Numbered from the stretch's first letter, positions 23,759-32,202 are shown. The stretch: 64,000 nt of DNA from SHXO01 sp964523885 (GCA_964523885.1 CAZFYX010000053.1:1-64000); one strand, 5' to 3'. Numbers and translations are program-made. Notes: generated from the letters alone by a model not told the origin.

Positions 23759-24316
23759 ATGAGCAAGACCCCAGCACCCTCCCCTGCGGCGGACGACGAG
23801 GACGACGACGCCGGTGTGCCCCCCATTCCGCCCGGCAGCAAGAACTACATCACGCCGGCCGGTCACGAGCGGCTCAAGGACGAAGCGCTGCACCTGTTGA
23901 ACAAGGAGCGGCCGGACCTGGTCAAGGTAGTGGCATGGGCTGCCTCCAACGGCGACCGTTCCGAGAACGCGGACTACATCTACGGCAAGCGCCGGCTGCG
24001 CGAGATCGACCGCCGCATCCGCTTCCTCACCAAGCGCCTGGATGCCGCGGAGGTGGTCGATCCCACGGCGCGGGAAGAAACCGACCAGGTGTTCTTCGGC
24101 GCAACGGTCACGGTCAGCGACGCCGACGGCAACGAGAGCACCTACACCATCGTCGGCATTGACGAGGCGGACATGAGCCGCAAGCGCATCTCTTGGATCT
24201 CGCCGCTCGCGCGTGCGCTGCTCAAGCGCCGCGAGGGCGACGAGTTCGTGTTCCAGGCCCCGGGTGGCGAGCAGGTGCTGGAGATCGTGCGCGTGGAGTA
24301 CCTCCCGGTCGCATAG
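23759..24316 (+). CDS. greB: Transcription elongation factor GreB
   Basis: 185 residues. An acidic N-terminal extension (DDEDDDAG) precedes the coiled-coil domain (ITPAGHERLKDEALHLLNKE, NGDRSENADYIYGKRRLREI), whose tip acidic residues stimulate transcript cleavage by backtracked RNA polymerase. The C-terminal FKBP-like domain follows with FFGATVTVSDADGN and WISPLARALLKRREGDE. KRRLREIDRRIRFLTKRL separates GreB from GreA. No Shine-Dalgarno is seen upstream of the ATG, in keeping with a leaderless start. Confidence 0.9.
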   Translation: MSKTPAPSPAADDEDDDAGVPPIPPGSKNYITPAGHERLKDEALHLLNKERPDLVKVVAWAASNGDRSENADYIYGKRRLREIDRRIRFLTKRLDAAEVVDPTAREETDQVFFGATVTVSDADGNESTYTIVGIDEADMSRKRISWISPLARALLKRREGDEFVFQAPGGEQVLEIVRVEYLPVA

Positions 24317-24329
24317 CCCCTGACGGGCC

Positions 24330-25340
24330 TCACTCCTGCTCGCGCTCGGGGCTGTCGAACTTGAAGAAGTTGCTCGGGCTGCCGGCCTTCATGTGCTCCT
24401 GGAACACGAAGACCAGGTCGCGCTCATCGAAGGTGCCGAACCACGCTTCCCACGAGATCTCCTGCAGGTTCTTGTCGTAGCCCGGGAAGTTGAAGCGCAG
24501 CACGTGCGGGCGCTCGGCATCGCCGCCCGGCGTGGTCGCCGGTGACGCGCGGCGCTCCTCCGCCCAGCGCCGGATCACCTCGTGGCTGCGCGTGGCCAGC
24601 GACTGGCCGGGCCGGTCCTCGTGCTCGTCCGCGCTGTCGATCCACTTCGCCCGTAACGTCGTGCGCGACAGGTCGTCCTTGTGTGCCTCCCGGAAGGCTT
24701 CGTTGTCTTCGCCGCTGCGGTCTGCATGGGACGCCCCGTCGTCCTCGCCGTTCTCCCCGGCGCGGCGCTCGTTTCTGCCTCCGCGGCGCAACTGTGCCGC
24801 GCGGCCGGCAGCAGCGCGCGGCTGGCCGGCCCCGGCACGGGCCGGCGCGGATTCTTCGCGCCCGGGACGCCGCCTGCCGCCACTCCCGGCCGTCCGTCCG
24901 GGCCGCGGCTCCTCGCCCTTGCGCTCGGCCAGCTCCTCGCCGAACGCCTCCAGGTCCATGCCGGTCCTGCGCACCAGGGGGAACAGCTGCTCCTCCTCTT
25001 CGCGGACATGGTGGCGGACGTATTCCATCAGCACCGTGAAGAGCGCGAGCTGGCGCGGGCCCTCGGCCCGGCCGCCCTGCAGCTCCTCGATCAGCTGGCG
25101 CGCCGAGGCATGCTCGATCTCGGCCTCGTCCAGCAGCTGCTCACAGCCGGTGGCATCGCGCACCACGGGATAGAAATACTGTTCCTCGAGGTCGGCGTGG
25201 GCCGCGATCGCCGCACAGGCCTCTTCGATCAATCGGCTGCGGCCCTCTTCGTCGCCAGCCCGTTCGAACCGGCGGAACAGCTGCTCGACCTGCTCGTGAT
25301 CCCTGCGCAGGAGCTCGAGCGCATCCGATCCTCTTGCCAT
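24330..25340 (-). CDS. Hemerythrin HHE-domain protein fused to a small C-terminal domain
   Basis: 336 residues from ATG 25340 (AGGAGG upstream). Residues about 5-125 form a hemerythrin-like four-helix domain with His and Glu ligands in RRDHEQVEQLF, IAAHADLEEQYFYPVV, EIEHASARQL and YVRHHVREEEEQLFP; such di-iron domains bind O2 or NO or act in stress. A low-complexity Arg/Gly/Ala/Glu linker of about 90 residues follows. The last 110 residues (ATRSHEVIRRWAEERRASPA, LRFNFPGYDKNLQEISWEAW) match small stand-alone proteins often annotated as hypothetical. The fusion is unusual. Confidence 0.78.
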   Translation of the reverse strand: MARGSDALELLRRDHEQVEQLFRRFERAGDEEGRSRLIEEACAAIAAHADLEEQYFYPVVRDATGCEQLLDEAEIEHASARQLIEELQGGRAEGPRQLALFTVLMEYVRHHVREEEEQLFPLVRRTGMDLEAFGEELAERKGEEPRPGRTAGSGGRRRPGREESAPARAGAGQPRAAAGRAAQLRRGGRNERRAGENGEDDGASHADRSGEDNEAFREAHKDDLSRTTLRAKWIDSADEHEDRPGQSLATRSHEVIRRWAEERRASPATTPGGDAERPHVLRFNFPGYDKNLQEISWEAWFGTFDERDLVFVFQEHMKAGSPSNFFKFDSPEREQE

Positions 25341-25490
25341 GGTTTCCTCCTGGCGCGTCCTCTGGTGCGTACGGCAACGGGTGCAACGCGCGTGCCTCGA
25401 CCGTGCCGGGATGCAACCGAGGATGGCCAGCGGGCCGGAGTTGAAAGAACGCGCAGGCAGCGGCCGCCACCTGCAGGACTTACGTGCCCC

Positions 25491-26189
25491 TCAGCGCTGC
25501 ACGGTGGCCGCGCTCTGGCCGAAGAGGAACTTCTTCGCCTCGTCGTCGACGACGGGCTGGGTGCTGATGGACTTGCCCTTCTCGTAGGCCCGAACCACGG
25601 CAGGCCGCGCGAGCACCGCCTGGAACCAGCGCTGCAGGTGCGGGAAGGCGGCCAGCTCCTGCTCCTGGCGCCGGTGCGGCACGATCCAGGGATAGATCGC
25701 CATGTCGGCGATGGAGTAGTCGCCGGCCGCGAACTCGCGGTCGGCGAGGCGCCGGTCGACCACCGCGTACAGCCTCGAGGTCTCCTTCACGTAACGGTCG
25801 GCGGCGTACTCGATGCGGCTGGGCGCATAGTGCAGGAAGTGGTGGGTCTGGCCAGCCATGGGCCCGAGACCACCCACCTGCCAGAACAGCCACTGCAGCA
25901 CTTCGGTGCGTCCGCGCAGATCGGCGGGGATGTACTGCCCGGTCTTCTCCGCGAGGTACAGCAGGATGGCTCCCGACTCGAACACCGATACCGGCGCGCC
26001 GCCGTCGACGGGCGCGTGGTCCACGATGGCCGGCATGCGGTTGTTCGGCGAGATCGCCAGGAATGCGGGGTTGAACTGCTCGCCGCGCCCGATGTTCACC
26101 GGCACGATCCGGTACGGCAGGCCGGACTCCTCCAGGAAGATGGTGATCTTGTGCCCGTTGGGGGTGGGCCAGTAGTAGAGGTCGATCAT
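25491..26189 (-). CDS. Glutathione S-transferase, Nu-class (YfcG/YghU-like)
   Basis: 232 residues from ATG 26189. The N-terminal thioredoxin-like domain opens IDLYYWPTPNGHKITIFLEE, where the TPNG/HK segment binds glutathione in Nu-class enzymes that act as disulfide-bond reductases. NNRMPAIVDH and VFESGAILLYLAEKTG complete the G-site. The helical C-domain contains GPMAGQTHHFLHYAP and FAAGDYSIADMAIYPW. A longer frame would translate the family II repeat (PLASSLSPPASS) and is rejected. It lies downstream of the PRISE reductase on the same strand. Confidence 0.87.
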   Translation of the reverse strand: MIDLYYWPTPNGHKITIFLEESGLPYRIVPVNIGRGEQFNPAFLAISPNNRMPAIVDHAPVDGGAPVSVFESGAILLYLAEKTGQYIPADLRGRTEVLQWLFWQVGGLGPMAGQTHHFLHYAPSRIEYAADRYVKETSRLYAVVDRRLADREFAAGDYSIADMAIYPWIVPHRRQEQELAAFPHLQRWFQAVLARPAVVRAYEKGKSISTQPVVDDEAKKFLFGQSAATVQR

Positions 26190-26197
26190 CGGTGTGC

Positions 26198-26356
26198 GGC
26201 TGGAGGCTGGAGGCGAGAGGCTAGAGGCTAGAGGAAAAACCGGGTGCGCGGGCGGCTGGCGCCAGACCTGGCCGATGACAGCGAACACGACGCTTGTTCT
26301 GCAGCATGCCTCTCCCCCGCCTCTAGCCTCTAGCCTCTAGCCTCTAGCCTCCAGCC
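26198..26356. repeat. Family II palindromic element (CTAGAGG words), copy 1
   Basis: Arms 26198-26234 and 26319-26356 are inverted copies agreeing at 35 of 37 positions, each a run of 7-mers GGAGGCT/CTAGAGG. The centre is 84 bases with no gene. The right arm ends on the first base of the stop codon (TAG on the minus strand, 26356-26358) of the reductase, and the left arm begins 9 bases from the GST start, displacing any ribosome-binding site. Confidence 0.85.
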
Positions 26357-27408
26357 TACGGAATGATCTTCTCCGCCCGGAACTCGCCCAGCAGGCGGAT
26401 GAACATCTCCTCGCTGTCCACCGTCTCGGTGAAGCCCAGGCGGCGGATCCGGCCCAGGTCCGAGACGATGTCGTAGTCGGACGCGAACACGAAATCGCCG
26501 AACGCCCAGGCCGCCAGGTCCCGGTACGGGTGGGGCTTCAGTCCGTGCTTCTGCACGATCCGCTCCCACACCGGCGCCTTGTCGGCCATGAAGCGCACCA
26601 GGCTGATGTGGCGCACCGGTCCCACTTCCATGTCGAAGGCTCGCGCGATGCGCGGCCACAGATTCTCCCACCGGAACAGATCGCCATTGGTGATGTTGCA
26701 CGCCTGGTTGGCGCAGGCGGGCTCGGTGGCCATCCAGGTCAGGGCGCGCGCCAGCAGCGCCGAGTCGATGCACTGGTACAGCGCCCGGTAGGCGCCGGGC
26801 TTGCCCGGGAAGGACAGCGGCAGCCCGAGTTCCTTCGAGATCGCGGCGTACACCGCGATGACGGTGGTCAGGTTCATCGGGTTGCCCAGCGCGAACCCGC
26901 AGATCGCGTGTGGGCGCGAGGCCGACCAGGTCCAGCGCTTCCCGCGCTGGCGCGCCTCCAGGAAGTCCTGCTGGTCGTAGTACATGTTGGGCGGCATGTG
27001 CCGCGGATCGGTCTCCTTCGCCGGCGTCTTGTACGGGCCCAGGTGGCTGCCGTACCACTTGCTGCCCTCCAGCAGGTGCACGTGCTGCAGCCCGGGCGCC
27101 GCCTGCTCCATCGCGTCCACCAGGTTGACCAGCATGGCAGTGTTCACGGCCACGTGCTCGGCGGGATCAGGCCGCTCCAGGTAGGCCGCGAAGAAGACAT
27201 GCGTGACGTCCCGGAGCCCACCCAGGCGGGCCCGGCAATCGGCCGGATCGGTGAGGTCCGCCGCGACGTGGGTGTACCGCCCCTGGACATCCGGGGTCCG
27301 GCGCGAGACCGCCACGACGTCCCAGTCCGGCTGCTGCAGCAGGTGCCGCAGCAGGTAGCGCCCGACCACTCCGGTCGCGCCGGTCACCAGCGCCGTCTTC
27401 CTGCCCAT
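26356..27408 (-). CDS. NAD(P)H-dependent PRISE-family reductase (progesterone 5-beta-reductase/iridoid-synthase-like SDR)
   Basis: 350 residues from ATG 27408 after AGGAGGA. The extended SDR nucleotide motif is VTGATGVVGRYLLRHLL. The PRISE family's distinctive catalytic pair appears as Lys in LLEGSKWYGSHLGP and Tyr in NMYYDQQDFLE, in place of the classical YxxxK. SRPHAICGFALGNPMNL and ACNITNGDLFRWENLW also fit. These enzymes reduce activated C=C bonds of enones; the bacterial substrate is unknown. Bacterial members are less common than plant ones. Confidence 0.8.
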   Translation of the reverse strand: MGRKTALVTGATGVVGRYLLRHLLQQPDWDVVAVSRRTPDVQGRYTHVAADLTDPADCRARLGGLRDVTHVFFAAYLERPDPAEHVAVNTAMLVNLVDAMEQAAPGLQHVHLLEGSKWYGSHLGPYKTPAKETDPRHMPPNMYYDQQDFLEARQRGKRWTWSASRPHAICGFALGNPMNLTTVIAVYAAISKELGLPLSFPGKPGAYRALYQCIDSALLARALTWMATEPACANQACNITNGDLFRWENLWPRIARAFDMEVGPVRHISLVRFMADKAPVWERIVQKHGLKPHPYRDLAAWAFGDFVFASDYDIVSDLGRIRRLGFTETVDSEEMFIRLLGEFRAEKIIP

Positions 27409-27484
27409 CGGTGTCCTCCTCCTGCGCGTATCTTGAGGGATCGGGCGGGGTTCGGGCAAACTGCCGGGTCGCCACGTTTCCAGC

Positions 27485-28897
27485 ATGCCATCCATGGACA
27501 AGCACTACGACCTCCTCACCATCGGCGGGGGCAGCGGCGGGGTCGCCGCCTCGAACCGCGCCGCCAGCTACGGCGCCCGCTGCCTGCTGATCGAGAAGGG
27601 CCGCCTGGGCGGCACCTGCGTCAACGTCGGCTGCGTGCCCAAGAAAGTGATGTGGAACGGCGCCCAGATCGCCCACGCCCTCGAGGATGCGGCCGACTAC
27701 GGCTTCCGCCTGCAGCCGCACCAGTTCGACTGGCCGACGCTGCGGCGCGCCCGCGACGGGCACGTGCGCGACCTCAACCGGCACTATGCCAACTACCTTG
27801 CGGGCAACAAGGTCGACGTGCTGGGCGGCACGGCACGTTTCGTCGGGCCTCGCACGGTCGAGGTGAACGGCGAGCGCTACAGCGCCGACCACGTGATCAT
27901 CGCCACCGGCGGCCATCCCATCGTCCCCGACCTCCCGGGCGCGGAGCTCGGCATCACGTCCGACGGCTTCTTCGAGCTCGAGCAGCAGCCGAAGAAGGTT
28001 GCGATCGTCGGGGCCGGGTACATCGCCGCAGAGCTCTCGGGCTTGATGCACGCGCTGGGGAGCGAGGTCACGGTCGTCCTGCGCCGCGACCAGCTGCTGA
28101 TGAGCTTCGATCCCATGCTGCGCGAAGCACTGATGGAGCAGATGCGCGCGGAGCGCGTCGAGTTCCTGACCGGCACCCAGATCTCGGCGCTGGAGAAGGA
28201 CGGTGACGGCCGCCTGACGCTGGCATGCGAGAGCGGCACGCGCCTGGGCGGCTTCGACTGCGTGATCTGGGCGATCGGCCGGACCCCCAGCGCGCGCGCG
28301 CTGGATCTCGGCGCCACCGGACTCACCACAGACGAGCTCGGGTTCGTGCCGACCAACGAGCTGCAGGAGACCGGCGTGGCGGGCATCCATGCCATCGGTG
28401 ACGTCACCGGCCGCGCGGCGTTGACGCCGGTGGCGATCGCAGCCGGGCGCCGGCTGGCGGACCGGCTGTTCGGCGGAATGGCCGGCCGCAAGCTCTCGTA
28501 CGAGACCATTCCCACCGTCATCTTCAGTCATCCTCCGATTGGCACGGTCGGCCTGACCGAGCCGGAGGCGGTATTGCAGTTCGGCGCCGCCGCGGTGCGG
28601 GTCTACCAGGCCCGGTTCACGCCCATGTACCACGCGTTCACCACCCGCAAGGTGAAGTCGGTCATGAAGCTGGTCGTCGCGGGGCCTGAGGAGCGGGTTG
28701 TCGGGCTGCACGTCATCGGCCCGGGCGCGGACGAGATGCTGCAGGGGTTCGCGGTGGCGGTGCGGATGGGGGCGACGAAGAACGACTTCGACGACACGGT
28801 TGCGATCCATCCGACCGTGTCGGAGGAGTTCGTCACCATGCGCAGTGCCCGCCCGGCGATCGTGACGCCGGCGCCGGCTCCCGGCGAGACCGGCTGA
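27485..28897 (+). CDS. gor: Glutathione-disulfide reductase
   Basis: 470 residues. The FAD motif is LTIGGGSGGVAASNRAA, the redox disulfide GGTCVNVGCVPKKVMW, the NADP-binding motif VAIVGAGYIAAELSG, the second FAD segment GIHAIGDVTG, and the C-terminal active site VAIHPTVSEEFVTM with the His-Glu pair. KVMW after the disulfide and the C-terminal His favour glutathione reductase over lipoamide dehydrogenase or mercuric reductase. It regenerates GSH for GST and peroxide defence. It is divergent from the reductase gene. Confidence 0.92.
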   Translation: MPSMDKHYDLLTIGGGSGGVAASNRAASYGARCLLIEKGRLGGTCVNVGCVPKKVMWNGAQIAHALEDAADYGFRLQPHQFDWPTLRRARDGHVRDLNRHYANYLAGNKVDVLGGTARFVGPRTVEVNGERYSADHVIIATGGHPIVPDLPGAELGITSDGFFELEQQPKKVAIVGAGYIAAELSGLMHALGSEVTVVLRRDQLLMSFDPMLREALMEQMRAERVEFLTGTQISALEKDGDGRLTLACESGTRLGGFDCVIWAIGRTPSARALDLGATGLTTDELGFVPTNELQETGVAGIHAIGDVTGRAALTPVAIAAGRRLADRLFGGMAGRKLSYETIPTVIFSHPPIGTVGLTEPEAVLQFGAAAVRVYQARFTPMYHAFTTRKVKSVMKLVVAGPEERVVGLHVIGPGADEMLQGFAVAVRMGATKNDFDDTVAIHPTVSEEFVTMRSARPAIVTPAPAPGETG

Positions 28898-28963
28898 ACC
28901 CGGTCGCGTCGAGGTTGGCCTGCGCTCGACGCAACGACAGCAGCAGGTCGCGTGGGAGCAACC

Positions 28964-29284
28964 TCACGCGCACTGTCCAAGGCGTATGAAGACGTCGTCT
29001 CCCCGCACCTCCACGGCGAAGGTGCGAGCCTGGCCGGTATCGGGCGGCTCCACGCCCCCGCTGGGGAGGTCGATGGACCAGCCGTGGTCCGGGCACGCCA
29101 CTTTGCAGCGGTCGTAGACCACGCCACCGGACAGGCGCGCCCCGCGATGCGGGCAACGGTCTTCCACGGCGTACGCCGCTTCGCCCACGCGCACGAGGCA
29201 CACCGCCTCGCCTTCCAGCTCGATGCGCGTGGCTTTCCCCTCCGGCAGGCTGGCGAGCGCACCAACGCGGACCCATGCGCTCAT
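28964..29284 (-). CDS. Rieske [2Fe-2S] ferredoxin-like protein
   Basis: 106 residues. The Rieske ligands are Cys44-Pro-His46 (CPHRGARLSG) and Cys64-x-x-His67 (CPDHGWSIDLPSG), with a further Cys60. The size matches small NirD- or dioxygenase-type Rieske proteins without a membrane anchor, so it is probably a cytosolic electron carrier. Its ATG overlaps the stop of the ion-channel gene (ATGA at 29281-29284), which makes co-translation with a voltage-gated-type channel likely. No oxygenase gene is close by. Confidence 0.85.
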   Translation of the reverse strand: MSAWVRVGALASLPEGKATRIELEGEAVCLVRVGEAAYAVEDRCPHRGARLSGGVVYDRCKVACPDHGWSIDLPSGGVEPPDTGQARTFAVEVRGDDVFIRLGQCA

Positions 29285-30108
29285 GGCTGCACCCCGCTTC
29301 GCCGGGCCGGCAGTTTCGCCTCCAGGCGCCGGAGCTGCTCGTCCAGGCGCACGATCAGCGCCCGGGCCGACTCGAGTTCCGCCGCCGCATCGTGGACATC
29401 GGGCAGTCGCTGCGCCATCTCCCGATTGCTCTCCTCCAGGCTGTTGATGACCACGGCGATGAACAGGTTGATCAGCACGAACGTGCCCACCAGCACGAAG
29501 CTGAGGAAGTAGATCCAGGCGTAGGGCACCTGCTCCATCGCCGCACGCATGAGGTCCGCCCACCCCTCCAGCGTGGCGATCTGGAACAGGGTGAGCAGGG
29601 CGGCCCCGAGCGAACCCCAGTGCCCCGGATCGTGCGGGTGGAACAGGAAGTAGCCGGTCACGCCATAAACATAGAAGAGCAGGGCCATGAGCAGCAGCAC
29701 GTAGCCGATGCCCGGGATCGAGCGCAGCAGCGTTGCGACCAGCAGCCGCAGCTTGGGTACCGCGGTGATGAGGCGCAGCACACGCAGCAGGCGGACCAGC
29801 CGCGCGACCATGGCGAACTCGCCGGAGGCCGGCACCAGGGAGGCCACGATCAGGGAGAAGTCGAACAGGTTCCAGCCGCTGCGGAAGTAGCCGCCCCAAC
29901 GCGGCGCGTGGGAGACGATCTTGATGGCGGCCTCGAGGATGAACACGGCAAGCACGACCTGGTTGCCCAGCAGCAGCCACTCGCCGTGGCGCTGCATCAC
30001 GGCAGGCATCGTCTCGACTCCCACGAGGACGCCGTTGAGCAGGATGACGGCGATGATGCCGCGCTCGAAGGCAGGCGCGGCGGCGATCTTCTGGCAGAGC
30101 TGGATCAT
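29281..30108 (-). CDS. Single-domain voltage-gated cation channel (BacNav/BacCav-like)
   Basis: 275 residues with six transmembrane segments. S4 shows arginines every third position (ARLVRLLRVLRLI). The pore loop reads LFQIATLEGWADLMRAAM, so the selectivity filter is TLEGWAD instead of the TLESW of NaChBac. S6 is LVGTFVLINLFIAVVINSLEE, and a C-terminal coiled coil (ELESARALIVRLDEQLRRLE) should hold the tetramer. Glycine at filter position four is the residue reported as a calcium-selectivity determinant in a bacterial Cav and in domains I/III of animal Cav channels. The gene reads into the Rieske protein through an ATGA overlap. Confidence 0.87.
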   Translation of the reverse strand: MIQLCQKIAAAPAFERGIIAVILLNGVLVGVETMPAVMQRHGEWLLLGNQVVLAVFILEAAIKIVSHAPRWGGYFRSGWNLFDFSLIVASLVPASGEFAMVARLVRLLRVLRLITAVPKLRLLVATLLRSIPGIGYVLLLMALLFYVYGVTGYFLFHPHDPGHWGSLGAALLTLFQIATLEGWADLMRAAMEQVPYAWIYFLSFVLVGTFVLINLFIAVVINSLEESNREMAQRLPDVHDAAAELESARALIVRLDEQLRRLEAKLPARRSGVQP

Positions 30109-30309
30109 GGTCGGAGGGATGAGTGGGTCGGCGCGGAGTCCAAGCCTGCGACAATGCCGGCCGGGGTCCGTTCCGCATGCTGGATGCCGACCGCAGCAGG
30201 CTTACCCCGCTACGCCTTTGGTGCTACCTTACCGCGCTCGCGGGCCGCGGGGCAGCTGATCCAGGCGCATGCAGCCCGCCACAAAACCATACCGGGCCGG
30301 GGGAGAACG

Positions 30310-31716
30310 ATGAGCGAGAACGTCAAGGTCGACGAAGCACGCGAGGTACAGCTGGGTCACTTCGACCCCTACCGGCTGGATCCCAGCCACGTGCTCGAAC
30401 CGCCGACCTCCTTCGCCGAGATCGCGCGCAAGACCGGCCCCGGCATGGTCCTGGCGGCCTCGATCGTCGGCTCGGGCGAGCTGATCCTCACCACCACGCT
30501 GGGCGCCAAGGTGGGCTACATGATGATGTGGCTCATCATCCTGTCCTGCCTGATCAAGGCCGTGGTGCAGTCGTTCCTGGGGCGCTACACGATTGCCATG
30601 GCCGAGACCGGGCTGGACGCGGTCAACCGCATCCCGGGCCCGCGCTTCCGGGTCGGCTGGGTGGTATGGGCCTGGGCGGCCATGGTGTTCATGACGCTGT
30701 TCCAGATCACCGGCATGTTCATCGGCGTGTCCCAGACCATGAACAGCATCTTCACCGGGGTCCCGGTGACGGCATGGGTGTTCGCCTTCCTGGTCCTGAC
30801 CCTCGTGCTGCTGCTGGGCGGCGCCTACCACCGCATCGAGAAGCTGGCGATGGTGAAAGTGGGCGTGTTCACCCTCATCACGCTGATGTCGGCGATCCTG
30901 CTCATCACCTCGCCCGGCTTCAGCGTGGCTGATCTGGCCCAGGGCTTCACCTTCCAGATCCCCAGCGAGGGGCTGGCAGTCGCGGTGGCGGTGTTCGGCA
31001 TCACAGGCGTGGGCGCCACCGAGCTGTACGTCTACACCTACTGGTGCGTGGAGAAGGGCTACGCCCGCTACACCGGGCCGCGCGAGGACACCGAGGCCTG
31101 GCGCCGCCGTGCGCGCGGCTGGGTGCGGGTGATGAACTTCGACGTGGTCGGCTCGATGATCATCTACACCATCGCCACGGTCGCCTTCTACCTGCTCGGG
31201 GCCGGCGTGCTGAACAAGATGGGGCTGGTGCCCGACGGCAAGGCGATGATCGCCACGCTGACCAACATCTATACCCAGACCTTCGGCGAGTGGGCCAAGT
31301 GGCTGTTCTACCTGGGCGCCATCGTCATCCTGTACGGCACGATCGTCGCCGCGACGGCCGGGCACTCGCGCATGTTCGCGGATTTCATGCGCCTGCAGGG
31401 CGCTTTCGGGCACGACGACTACAAGGCGCGCATGCGCTGGCGCGACATCTTCATCGTGGTGCTGGTGGTGATTCCGGTGATCTTCTACCTGATCTTCGGC
31501 CAGGCGCCGGTGCAGATGGTGATCTGGGGGGCGATCGCGCAGGCCGCGATGCTGCCGATCATCTCGTTCGCCACCGTCTACCTCGTCCAGAAGAAGCTTC
31601 CGCCCGAGCTCAAGGCAGACGGCTGGCTCACCACCATGCTCTGGCTCGGTGCCATCGTGATCACCGCTTTCGTGGTTCCCGCGCTCGTCAGCGAGTTCGG
31701 GAAGATCCTCAAGTAA
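30310..31716 (+). CDS. Nramp-related transporter lacking the canonical metal motif
   Basis: 468 residues with about eleven transmembrane segments in the Nramp (LeuT-like) arrangement. TM1 reads KTGPGMVLAASIVGSGELIL; the DPGN metal-binding motif of true Nramp transporters is replaced by GSGE. The TM6 MPH-type motif is also absent, with FGITGVGATELYVYTYW in its place. The protein therefore belongs to an Nramp-like branch whose substrate is unlikely to be the usual Mn/Fe. RidA follows 17 bases downstream, hinting at transport or catabolism of a nitrogenous metabolite. ATG 30310 follows GGGAGAACG. Confidence 0.78.
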   Translation: MSENVKVDEAREVQLGHFDPYRLDPSHVLEPPTSFAEIARKTGPGMVLAASIVGSGELILTTTLGAKVGYMMMWLIILSCLIKAVVQSFLGRYTIAMAETGLDAVNRIPGPRFRVGWVVWAWAAMVFMTLFQITGMFIGVSQTMNSIFTGVPVTAWVFAFLVLTLVLLLGGAYHRIEKLAMVKVGVFTLITLMSAILLITSPGFSVADLAQGFTFQIPSEGLAVAVAVFGITGVGATELYVYTYWCVEKGYARYTGPREDTEAWRRRARGWVRVMNFDVVGSMIIYTIATVAFYLLGAGVLNKMGLVPDGKAMIATLTNIYTQTFGEWAKWLFYLGAIVILYGTIVAATAGHSRMFADFMRLQGAFGHDDYKARMRWRDIFIVVLVVIPVIFYLIFGQAPVQMVIWGAIAQAAMLPIISFATVYLVQKKLPPELKADGWLTTMLWLGAIVITAFVVPALVSEFGKILK

Positions 31717-31733
31717 CCAGGGAGGTTTCAAGC

Positions 31734-32081
31734 ATGACCATCGAACGCAAGAAAGTCGGCCCCCGGCTCTGCCAGGTCGTCGCCCACGGCGACACCGTAT
31801 ACACCGCCGGCATCGTGGCCGACCATCCGGTTCCGGATGCAGCGGCGCAGACCGGCCAGATCCTGGACCAGATCGACGGGCTGCTGGCCGAGTGCGGGAC
31901 GGACAAGTCGAAGATCCTCACCGCCACCATCTGGCTGGCCGACGTCCGCTACTACGACGAGATGAACTCGGTCTGGGACAAGTGGGTGGTGGCCGGGCAG
32001 ACGCCGGCCCGCGCCTGCGTCGAAGCCAAGCTGGCGCATCCCAAGTATCTGGTCGAGATCCGGGTGGTGGCCGCGCGCTGA
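31734..32081 (+). CDS. RidA/YjgF family protein
   Basis: 115 residues; AGGGAGG precedes ATG 31734. The fold signatures are DTVYTAGIVADHP, GLLAECGTDKSKILTATIWL and TPARACVEAKLAHPKYLVEI, including the conserved Arg of the imine-binding pocket (PARAC) and the Glu of VEI. RidA enzymes hydrolyse reactive enamines/imines from PLP enzymes; this one sits in a two-gene unit with an Nramp-related transporter. It could be a catabolic subgroup member rather than housekeeping RidA. Confidence 0.85.
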   Translation: MTIERKKVGPRLCQVVAHGDTVYTAGIVADHPVPDAAAQTGQILDQIDGLLAECGTDKSKILTATIWLADVRYYDEMNSVWDKWVVAGQTPARACVEAKLAHPKYLVEIRVVAAR

Positions 32082-32095
32082 TGCGGCGATGACGG

Positions 32096-32122
32096 GCGGG
32101 CGGCGATTCCCCCGCCGCCCGC
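32096..32122 (+). terminator. Hairpin after ridA
   Basis: Perfect 10-bp stem (GCGGGCGGCG at 32096-32105 with its complement at 32113-32122) and a 7-nt loop. There is no T-run, so termination is only suggested. Confidence 0.45.
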
Positions 32123-32167
32123 GGGGTCAAGCGCCCCTCCTGCAGCGTTCCCTTCCCCCTTAACAGG

Positions 32168-32187
32168 TATCCTATGCGGTTCCGCAT
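32168..32187 (+). promoter_or_regulatory. Candidate -10 box and adjacent palindrome upstream of the CorC-type gene
   Basis: TATCCT (32168-32173) is followed immediately by the perfect palindrome ATGCGGTTCCGCAT (32174-32187). It lies 15 bases before ATG 32203, so the palindrome falls at the likely transcription start. Confidence 0.4.
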
Positions 32188-32202
32188 CATCCGGAACCTG
32201 CA

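Noticed and set aside
26198..26356. Family II repeats considered as a CRISPR remnant
   Set aside because: Words are 7 bases long in direct tandem with inverted arms, without spacers.
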